A stretch of DNA of 35,596 nucleotides. Source: Flavobacteriaceae bacterium (GTDB lineage: Bacteria; Bacteroidota; Bacteroidia; Flavobacteriales; Flavobacteriaceae). The notes under the pieces are model-generated. The model was not told where the DNA came from. It ran no database searches and saw only the letters and a list, made by a program, of their open reading frames with translations. The position numbers and the translations under genes were made by a program. Position 1 is the stretch's first letter, and each line of letters starts with the position of its first letter. The stretch lies in NCBI GenBank assembly GCA_947472705.1, contig CANJDA010000002.1, positions 1 through 35,596 of the forward strand. The letters run 5' to 3'. Shown in pieces: positions 28,533-35,596 of the stretch.

Positions 28533-28551
28533 GACATTCATTTGGTTGTTA

Positions 28552-28559
28552 CAAATATA
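28552..28559 (-). promoter_or_regulatory. -7 element (TATATTTG) for the small T9SS protein gene
   Basis: Minus strand TATATTTGTAAC, upstream of start 28532/28541 and downstream of the terminator at 28588-28618. Confidence 0.45.
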
Positions 28560-28587
28560 TAAAAATATTTCAAATACCATACCAAAA

Positions 28588-28618
28588 AAAACACCTCTAA
28601 TTTTTAGAGGTGTTTTTT
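28588..28618 (-). terminator. terminator of the beta-helix lipoprotein gene
   Basis: 13-bp perfect stem AAAACACCTCTAA-ttt-TTAGAGGTGTTTT, A/T tracts on both sides. Confidence 0.85.
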
Positions 28619-28642
28619 GATGGTAATATATAGGTGGTTTGA

Positions 28643-29833
28643 CTATTGAATAAGATTCACACTACCCACAGTTGCCCAAGCTCCAGTAGTTAATAAAGCT
28701 CCAGTAGCCGTTGTACTTGTAGAATATTGCCCTGTAGGGAAACTAATACTAAAAGAAGCATTTAAAGGGGCCCCAATTTCGTTGTCAGTATTAGTAAATG
28801 TAATATTGGTTAATTTAATTTTTGAACCATTTACTTGATTATTATTGGTAGTAACATCTTGAATTTTAACCACATTAGCTGGATATACTACTGAACCTTC
28901 AGTATAATTTTTATACCCATCAATAATAATGTTACTAAAATCACCATTGCCTTCTTTTTTGAATTGGAATGCATCCACTTGAACATCACCCACTACTTCT
29001 GGTGTACAACCTGTTGCTCTTTTCAAAGTGATGTTTGTTACTTTTGGCCAATAACCATTATTTTGACCTGAGGCTTCGATTTCCATTCCGTAGTTACCTT
29101 TAGTTACTTGATATCCGTACCAATTAGAATTGTTTTGTCCTTGCCAACCATCTTGCCAGTCAAAGGCATCATCGTAATTTCCATAAGAAATAGCATTAGT
29201 CATACTAACTGTTCCCCCAAAAAACTCATAGCCATCATCAGCACCTTTATAAGAAACCAAGTGGTCTAAGATTGTTTCAGAACCACAAGAGTAAAAAGTA
29301 AACCCATTGTTTTCTTTTGTTCCGTCTGCCAATTTGGATCCGGCATATTCAACACGTACATACTTCAATGAACCACCATTATGTAATGGATTGTTACCGC
29401 CATATTGCTGTACATTTCCATCTTCAGACATCAAAGAGGTTAAGCCTCCTGCACCATGTATAGGAGCATCACCGTACATAATAATTCCACCCCATGAACC
29501 AGGAATTCCAGAAGCTTCAGTAAAGATAACTGGTTGTGAAGAAGTGCCATTTACAATTAATTTTCCGCCGTTTAATACCACTAGAGCATTATCACCAGTA
29601 GTTTTGTTACAAGTAATGGTTGAACCTGCTTCGAAAGTTAATGTAACTCCAGCAGCTACTTTTACAATGCCTTTTAAAGTATAATTTCCGAATTCGAAAG
29701 TTTTGTTTTCTAAATATGTTCCTGAAATTTCTCCTGTTGCAGGTTGAATTACATTAATGGTGTCGTTGTCACTTATTGTACAACTCGTAAATGCGGTGCT
29801 TAAAAGAATAAGACTTAATACTATTTTTTTCAT
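28643..29833 (-). CDS. right-handed beta-helix-like surface/periplasmic lipoprotein
   Basis: Lipobox 'LLSTAFTSCTIS'; 'GIVKVAAGVTLTFEAGSTITCNK...GGKLIVNGTSSQPVIFTEAS...GSWGGIIMYGDAPIHG' repetitive beta-solenoid-like sequence; 47 nt downstream of the TonB receptor gene. Confidence 0.75.
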   Translation of the reverse strand: MKKIVLSLILLSTAFTSCTISDNDTINVIQPATGEISGTYLENKTFEFGNYTLKGIVKVAAGVTLTFEAGSTITCNKTTGDNALVVLNGGKLIVNGTSSQPVIFTEASGIPGSWGGIIMYGDAPIHGAGGLTSLMSEDGNVQQYGGNNPLHNGGSLKYVRVEYAGSKLADGTKENNGFTFYSCGSETILDHLVSYKGADDGYEFFGGTVSMTNAISYGNYDDAFDWQDGWQGQNNSNWYGYQVTKGNYGMEIEASGQNNGYWPKVTNITLKRATGCTPEVVGDVQVDAFQFKKEGNGDFSNIIIDGYKNYTEGSVVYPANVVKIQDVTTNNNQVNGSKIKLTNITFTNTDNEIGAPLNASFSISFPTGQYSTSTTATGALLTTGAWATVGSVNLIQ

Positions 29834-29879
29834 TTTATATTTTTTTAATTTGTTTTAAAATTTATTTGTTGTTTTTAGT

Positions 29880-32627
29880 TTAGAAAGTGTAAGATAAACT
29901 CATTGAAAAACCAACCCCTTTTTTGTATGACTCAATTGTACGTGAATCGGCATCAAATGTTATTAAACTAGTGTTATTATTGGTCCCTAATTCATATTTA
30001 CGGGTAGGGTTTAAAATGTTATTTACTCCAAATTTGAAGGCATATTTCTCTGAAATTTTACTATTCCAAACAAAATCAAATTGTTGGAAAGGCAATTCAT
30101 ATATGTGATCATAACCAACTGACCCTACACTATAAATTCGTTTTCCGAAAACACCGTAAACTAATGAAACTGTGTTATTCCATTTTTCGCTAAAATCAAA
30201 TTGGTATTTCAAATCGGAGTTGATTAACCATTTAGAAGCACCTTGAAGTTCTCTGTTTTTATGAGTTTCGGCATCAGAACTTGCAGTAACTCTAGAATCC
30301 ATTAAAGAAGTATTAAATCCTAAAGTGAAACGGGTTAAGTTTTTGTTTAATCGTGCTAAATCTAAAATCCCTTCTATTTCAATTCCGTATAAATCTGCTT
30401 TATCAGAATTTAAAAAAGTTGTAATAAAGCCACTTGCTTCTCCTCTAAAAGTTCTTTCAATTGGATTATCAAGGTGTTTTACAAAAGCGCCTACCACAAA
30501 AAGTTCGTTTTTGGTTGGGAAAAACTCATATTTTAAATCAGTATTAATATTATCGCTATTAACTAAGCTCTCATTTCCTTGAATGATTGTTCCATCACCA
30601 TTTATATATGAAATAGGAATAATCTCCATAATTACTGGTTTGGTGTAGTTTTTTGAAGCAGCAAAACGAATATTGGCTTTTTCAGTAGCGGCATATTTAA
30701 CATTTATAGATGGCAATAAATAATCTTTATCAGATTTTAATTTTTGGAAAGGATCTGAGAAACTTCCTAACAAGCGGTAACGAATATCTCGGTTGAATTT
30801 TTCAAAACGTAGTCCTCCGTTTACCTCCCATTTTTCTCCAAATTTCAACAACAAATTGGCATAAGCAGAGTTACTGTTGTCTACCATTTTCACTTTGTAA
30901 TTTGAATTTGAACTTTCTGAATAAGTAAATACTCCGTTTACTAAATCCGTATCGATTTGTTCGTCAAGAGTATTTATAGGTTGAGTAAAAGTGCTGTTTC
31001 CACTAGTTTTGATAAAACGATAAGAGGTTTTAGTATAGCCTCCGTTTCCGTTATATCCAACTGCTAAATTGTTTTGTTTTTTTCCGAATTTCAAATTGTA
31101 TTCTAAAAAGCCAGAAGCAAATACATCGCCCGAAACATCTAAGTATTGACGGATGAAATTATTTCCCCCATAACTTACTGTAACTTCATCGTTTTGCAAT
31201 GACCCTCTAAAAAATTTTCTATCTGGTTGTTGGTAAGCCGTTTTGGCCATTGAAATTCCACCTTTAATGGTTTGTGATTTATCTTCTTTAACATGCAAAT
31301 CACCTAATAACTGGGAATTTAAATAATCAGATTGATCTAATTGATTAGTTCTTACAATAACATTTTTATTGTCTAGATTATTGTCAAACGCACCCACTTG
31401 ATCTTGAATCAAATTATCGGTTGAACGCAAATAAAATGTGTTGGAAGTCAAACTAAATCGGTTTGCTTTATAACTTAAACTCAATAAGGTAGCTAATGAA
31501 GTTTTATAATGGCTTTCTGTTTTTATAGCATTCTTGTTGAAATTTCCATTAATACCAAATGTATTATCAGGGCCATTAATTCTCGTATAACTATTATCGG
31601 CATTTATAGATAACAAATAAGAGAAAGATTGGTCGTTTTTAAATTTAAATTTTTCCGAATGTAAAATACCAACGCTAGTGTTCAAAGGACTTTTTGTTTG
31701 ATCAACATCCCAACCTGATTTAAATGAATTTTGAGCTTGTGCCGTTGTAAGTTGTTGATTTGAAGGAACACTAGTTAATGCATTAGGCAAACTTCTGTCT
31801 CCGCCAGCTAAACCCAAAAACCCTTGTGTTGAATGAGCCTCTTTAGAAATTAAAAAAGAGCGTAAGTTATTGTCAGTAGTATAACCAACTCCAATAGTTA
31901 ATTTGGTCTGACTTGTAGTGTTTTTGGTAGTTGCTACATTAAAAGTTGCTCCTGCAAAATCACCAGAAATACTTGGATTAAAAGTTTTGTAAACATCTAT
32001 TACACTAACAATATCTGTAGAAAATAAATCCAACGGAATAATTTTTCTATAAGGATTGTTTGATGGTACTGCTAAATCATTTACCAATAAAGTATTGTAT
32101 CTGTCTTCTAGTCCACGAACAAAAATTCCTCTCGAACCTACTTTTGTAATTCCAGTAATTTTGGTTAAACCTTGTTCAACATTGCTCACCCCTTTTCTTG
32201 ACATTTCTTGGGCACCAATACTTTGTTTGATTTCCACTGCCTTTTTCTGTTCCAATAACAAAGCGGTTTCTTTTTCACGGTTAACTGTATTTTGAATCAC
32301 TACATCTTTCAATTGGTAACTCCCAGAGCCTAAAGCTTTATTAATGGTAACCGTTTCTCCGGCTTTAACATCAATCTTTTCTTCTATATTTTCATAACCC
32401 ACAAAACTAAACACTATGGTATAATTTCCAGGAGCTATGGTAATTGTGTATTTTCCTGTTTCATCTGTAGTAACTCCAATAGTTGTTCCTTTGATTACTA
32501 CATTGGCAAAAGGCAAAGGCTCATTATTTAAATCTTTATCTGTCAGTGTTCCTGTAATAGTTCCTTTGTTTTGGGCAAAACCAATAACATTTAGCAATAA
32601 AAGAGTAATGATTAATTTAAATTTCAT
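29880..32627 (-). CDS. TonB-dependent receptor with N-terminal carboxypeptidase-regulatory-like domain
   Basis: Signal peptide; 'GTITGTLTDKDLNNEPLPFANVVIKGTTIGVTTDETGKYTITIAPGNYTIVFSFVGYE'; plug 'GVSNVEQGLTKITGITKVGSRGIFVRGLEDRYNTLLVNDLAVPS'; barrel ending in aromatic F (SLSYTF). Confidence 0.93.
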   Translation of the reverse strand: MKFKLIITLLLLNVIGFAQNKGTITGTLTDKDLNNEPLPFANVVIKGTTIGVTTDETGKYTITIAPGNYTIVFSFVGYENIEEKIDVKAGETVTINKALGSGSYQLKDVVIQNTVNREKETALLLEQKKAVEIKQSIGAQEMSRKGVSNVEQGLTKITGITKVGSRGIFVRGLEDRYNTLLVNDLAVPSNNPYRKIIPLDLFSTDIVSVIDVYKTFNPSISGDFAGATFNVATTKNTTSQTKLTIGVGYTTDNNLRSFLISKEAHSTQGFLGLAGGDRSLPNALTSVPSNQQLTTAQAQNSFKSGWDVDQTKSPLNTSVGILHSEKFKFKNDQSFSYLLSINADNSYTRINGPDNTFGINGNFNKNAIKTESHYKTSLATLLSLSYKANRFSLTSNTFYLRSTDNLIQDQVGAFDNNLDNKNVIVRTNQLDQSDYLNSQLLGDLHVKEDKSQTIKGGISMAKTAYQQPDRKFFRGSLQNDEVTVSYGGNNFIRQYLDVSGDVFASGFLEYNLKFGKKQNNLAVGYNGNGGYTKTSYRFIKTSGNSTFTQPINTLDEQIDTDLVNGVFTYSESSNSNYKVKMVDNSNSAYANLLLKFGEKWEVNGGLRFEKFNRDIRYRLLGSFSDPFQKLKSDKDYLLPSINVKYAATEKANIRFAASKNYTKPVIMEIIPISYINGDGTIIQGNESLVNSDNINTDLKYEFFPTKNELFVVGAFVKHLDNPIERTFRGEASGFITTFLNSDKADLYGIEIEGILDLARLNKNLTRFTLGFNTSLMDSRVTASSDAETHKNRELQGASKWLINSDLKYQFDFSEKWNNTVSLVYGVFGKRIYSVGSVGYDHIYELPFQQFDFVWNSKISEKYAFKFGVNNILNPTRKYELGTNNNTSLITFDADSRTIESYKKGVGFSMSLSYTF

Positions 32628-32705
32628 TTCTGGTGTTTTTAATTTTGATGCAAAGAAACCACCGCAATGTAAAGGTCATGTTATTCCATTATTACCATTT
32701 TGTTT

Positions 32706-32748
32706 GTAAACTATTATCAAATTGTTAACACATTAAATTACGGTTAAC
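32706..32748. promoter_or_regulatory. candidate operator array: three GTWAAC elements with 18-19 bp spacing
   Basis: GTAAAC at 32706, GTTAAC at 32724, GTTAAC at 32743, in the divergent region between the TonB receptor and the response regulator. Confidence 0.35.
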
Positions 32749-32817
32749 TCCAATTTCTTTTTACCAATCATTTTGTATTATCTTTACCTTTACATCCACA
32801 AAATAATTTTGTCCGTT

Positions 32818-33501
32818 ATGAAAAAAAAAGATATCAAGATTTTATTAGTAGATGATGAACAAGATATACTCGAAATTGTTGGGTATAATCTATCTCAAGA
32901 AGGCTATCAAATTGTAACGGCAGTCAATGGAAAAGAAGCCGTTGCCAAAGCAAAAAAAGAGTTGCCACAACTCATTATTATGGATGTCATGATGCCCGAA
33001 ATGGATGGCATGGAAGCCTGTGAAAACATTAGAAAATTACCTGAATTAAGTAATGTTATCATAACATTTTTAACAGCTAGAAGCGAAGACTATTCACAAG
33101 TTGCTGGTTTTGATGCTGGGGCCGATGATTACATAACAAAACCTATCAAACCAAAATTATTAGTAAGTAAAGTAAAAGCGCTATTACGCCGCTTAAAAAG
33201 TGATGAGCATACATCCGAAACACTCAATGTTGGCGGAATCGAAATAAATAGAGAAGAATATAAAATCATCAAAGACGATATAGAAATTATCCTGCCGCGC
33301 AAAGAGTTTGAATTATTTTATCTTTTGGCTTCCAAACCTGGGAAAGTGTTCAAGCGTGAAGAAATTTTAGATAAAGTATGGGGCAATGAAGTTATTGTTG
33401 GAGGAAGAACCATCGATGTGCATATTAGAAAATTACGAGAAAAAATAGGGGAAGATTTATTCAAAACCATCAAAGGAGTTGGCTACAAGCTAGAAGTCTA
33501 A
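32818..33501 (+). CDS. OmpR/PhoB-family response regulator
   Basis: 'KILLVDDEQDILEIVGYNLSQEGY', 'IIMDVMMPEMDG', 'FDAGADDYITKPIKPKLLVSKVKALLRR', winged-helix C-terminus. ATG 32818 preferred over the TTG extension at 32773. Confidence 0.95.
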   Translation: MKKKDIKILLVDDEQDILEIVGYNLSQEGYQIVTAVNGKEAVAKAKKELPQLIIMDVMMPEMDGMEACENIRKLPELSNVIITFLTARSEDYSQVAGFDAGADDYITKPIKPKLLVSKVKALLRRLKSDEHTSETLNVGGIEINREEYKIIKDDIEIILPRKEFELFYLLASKPGKVFKREEILDKVWGNEVIVGGRTIDVHIRKLREKIGEDLFKTIKGVGYKLEV

Positions 33502-34545
33502 ATGAAAATAAAATTCAAAAAAACATACACGTTTGCCTTAGTTTCAACTTTTTATATTACTGTTTTTTCAACAGGCTTCCTTTCTATTTTATTGTGGTTT
33601 TTTCATGAGTTTTCATTGCCAATATGCTTGTTTTTTGCCGTTTCTATAGCTACTTTTTCCTTTTTTGTTATACAATATAGAGTAGAACGATTTATTTATC
33701 GTAGAGTGAAAAAAATATACGATGATGTATCGCTTTTAGAATCGACTTCTTTCCGAAACCAACCCATTACAACCGACATGGCAACGTTAACCGAACAGGT
33801 TAAAAAGTTTGCCACTGACAAAAAACTCGAAATAGAAACCTTGAGAGTCAGAGAAGAATACCGTCGAGAATTTTTAGGCAATGTTTCTCACGAACTTAAA
33901 ACTCCTTTGTTTACAGTACAGGGCTATCTTTCTACTTTGCTTGATGGTGCAATGAACGATAAAAATGTTCGTAAAAAATACCTTGAACGTGCCGAAAAAG
34001 GAGTAGAACGATTGATTTACATCGTTGAAGATTTAGACATGATTTCCAAACTTGAAATGGGCGACGTGAATCTAGAATTATCAAGTTTTAACATTGTAGA
34101 ACTCGTTCAAAATGTCTTTGATTTGCTTGAAATGAAAGCCGATAAAAAAAACATCATCCTCATGTTCGACAGAAAATACAACCGACCAATTACTGTTTTT
34201 GCCGATCAAGAAAAAATTCAGCAAGTACTAACCAATTTGGTAATGAACTCTATCAAATATGGGAAAGAAAACGGCACCACCGAAGTCACTATTGAAGATT
34301 TAGTGAATGACAAAATGATTGTTCGCGTTCGTGACAATGGAGAAGGCATCGAGAAACACAATATTTCGAGGTTGTTCGAGCGATTTTTTAGAGTTGACAA
34401 AAGCGGAGCACGAAGTGAGGGAGGGTCTGGACTTGGACTTTCAATTGTAAAACATATTATCGAAGCTCATGGTGAAAAAATATATGTAGAAAGTGAGTTT
34501 GGGAAAGGTTCCGAGTTTTCATTCACCCTTGAAAAGCATCAATAA
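33502..34545 (+). CDS. PhoR-like sensor histidine kinase
   Basis: Two N-terminal TM, 'FLGNVSHELKTPLFTVQGYLSTLLDGA' H-box, 'NLVMNSIKYGKENG' N-box, 'GSGLGLSIVKHIIEAHGEKI'. Starts immediately after the regulator stop. Confidence 0.95.
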   Translation: MKIKFKKTYTFALVSTFYITVFSTGFLSILLWFFHEFSLPICLFFAVSIATFSFFVIQYRVERFIYRRVKKIYDDVSLLESTSFRNQPITTDMATLTEQVKKFATDKKLEIETLRVREEYRREFLGNVSHELKTPLFTVQGYLSTLLDGAMNDKNVRKKYLERAEKGVERLIYIVEDLDMISKLEMGDVNLELSSFNIVELVQNVFDLLEMKADKKNIILMFDRKYNRPITVFADQEKIQQVLTNLVMNSIKYGKENGTTEVTIEDLVNDKMIVRVRDNGEGIEKHNISRLFERFFRVDKSGARSEGGSGLGLSIVKHIIEAHGEKIYVESEFGKGSEFSFTLEKHQ

Positions 34546-35596
34546 TTTAGGCCAATTGGTTTCTGCTTTCATTTGGTTCACAACCCCTTTGTAAAGCTCA
34601 ATTTCTGATAAATTTTCTATTTTGAAATCATTTTGATTGGCATAAGGAACATAGCCAGCTTGTTTCATTTTTTTTGCCAAATATTCTTGCTCAAATTGCC
34701 CTGGTGTGGGAATAAAAAAGGCTTTTTTTTCGAGTTTTGCTAAGTCCATAATAGTAGTATAGCCAGATCGACAAAGCACTATTTCACTTTGGTTAAAAGT
34801 ATTTTCTAACTCTTGTGTTGTCATATAATTATAAAACGTAACATTTTCAAAAGTTTCTATTTTTTGATTAGTTTCCATTACGCCTTTGACAAATACAACT
34901 TTCCCATCAAAACGTTGCATTTCAAGTTTTAGTTTTTCTTCTAAAATTGTTCGTTGTGGCTCAGGACCCGAAAGAATAACCATCAAATGATACTTTATAA
35001 GTAACTCTTTTTTGGTTAAACGACTCAGTGAACCAATGTATTTTACCTTTAAACCACTTTTTTTTGCATGACCTAATTCCCCTGTCAAGTTGGGTTTCTT
35101 TTTAGTATCAGGTACCCAGCATTCTGTATATTTTTTGATAAAATAGTGATGTATTTTTGTAGAAAACCAGGTAGTATTTCCGCTCAAAACCTTAAGTTGA
35201 TGTGTGATAAAAACACAAGGTATTATTTTACTATAAACTCCTAATCGGTTATCAGAAATAATTCCAACAAGATTATATTTTTTAATCCATTTTTTAACTA
35301 TTCTTTTTTCGGTTAAAATAGCTTGAATTATTTTTGGGCAATTTTTAATCATTTGCCAAATAAAACTATTGTTGTTTTCAGGATATTTAATGTTATATGA
35401 TGGAAGAGTTAAACACAATAAATTAGGAAATTCTTTTTGCAACATTTGAAGAGCATCACCATCAGAAGCAATAATTACATTAAAACCATTTTTTTCCAAT
35501 TCGTAAATAATAGGAACACATCTGGTAGCGTGTCCTAACCCCCAATTTAATGGTGCAATAAGTAAATTTCTTTTTGCTGTTTCCAAGTGTTCAAGA
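34519..35596 (-). CDS. MurG-like glycosyltransferase (GT28-type), start beyond or near window edge
   Basis: 'NLLIAPLNWGLGHATRCVPIIYELEKNGFNVIIASDGDAL', 'SEIVLCRSGYTTIMDLAKLEKKAFFIPTPGQFEQEYLAKKM'. ORF-track start at 35586 is TTG, and the frame stays open to the window end (...LEHLETAKRN). Confidence 0.85.
   Translation of the reverse strand, partial: LEHLETAKRNLLIAPLNWGLGHATRCVPIIYELEKNGFNVIIASDGDALQMLQKEFPNLLCLTLPSYNIKYPENNNSFIWQMIKNCPKIIQAILTEKRIVKKWIKKYNLVGIISDNRLGVYSKIIPCVFITHQLKVLSGNTTWFSTKIHHYFIKKYTECWVPDTKKKPNLTGELGHAKKSGLKVKYIGSLSRLTKKELLIKYHLMVILSGPEPQRTILEEKLKLEMQRFDGKVVFVKGVMETNQKIETFENVTFYNYMTTQELENTFNQSEIVLCRSGYTTIMDLAKLEKKAFFIPTPGQFEQEYLAKKMKQAGYVPYANQNDFKIENLSEIELYKGVVNQMKAETNWPKLLMLFKGE

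Noticed and set aside
29307-29684. 125-aa plus-strand ORF inside the beta-helix lipoprotein gene
   Set aside because: Proline/serine-rich shadow frame antisense to a signal-peptide/lipobox-bearing CDS, no own promoter or recognisable domain.
26373-34545. Polysaccharide utilisation locus (SusC/SusD)
   Set aside because: No SusD-like lipoprotein, glycoside hydrolase or sulfatase present. The lipoprotein is beta-solenoid-like.

Overview
This is a 35.6 kb, AT-rich chromosomal window with typical Flavobacterium/Flavobacteriaceae content, judged from protein families, T9SS sorting domains, TAnnTTTG-type promoter -7 elements and gene order. Most of it is housekeeping: a Kef-type antiporter, a DUF5686 protein, frr-pyrH, a thioredoxin-like protein, ftsX-DUF3098-uppP-truB, leuS, a NUMOD4/HNH-like protein, an Lrp regulator, a saccharopine dehydrogenase family protein, DUF3108, DUF423, pckA, hemD-DUF4271, a polyprenol-P mannosyltransferase, pyrC, an NAD-dependent epimerase and tyrS. 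The last third holds a LuxE-like acyl-protein synthetase, two T9SS-sorted proteins (one almost only a sorting domain), a beta-helix lipoprotein, a TonB-dependent receptor, a divergent PhoB/PhoR-like two-component system and a glycosyltransferase. No rRNA, tRNA, CRISPR, prophage or transposase was recognised. The most interesting signals are non-coding or sub-genic. (i) Two copies of an ungapped ~80-bp interspersed repeat (62/80 identical, opposite orientations) lie upstream of leuS and tyrS, with a hairpin that shows a compensatory base-pair change. (ii) A 54-nt GC-rich palindromic segment appears inserted in frame in the N-terminus of leuS. (iii) Three convergent gene junctions have stop codons embedded in shared palindromes. 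(iv) One protein is an orphan T9SS sorting domain with almost no cargo.
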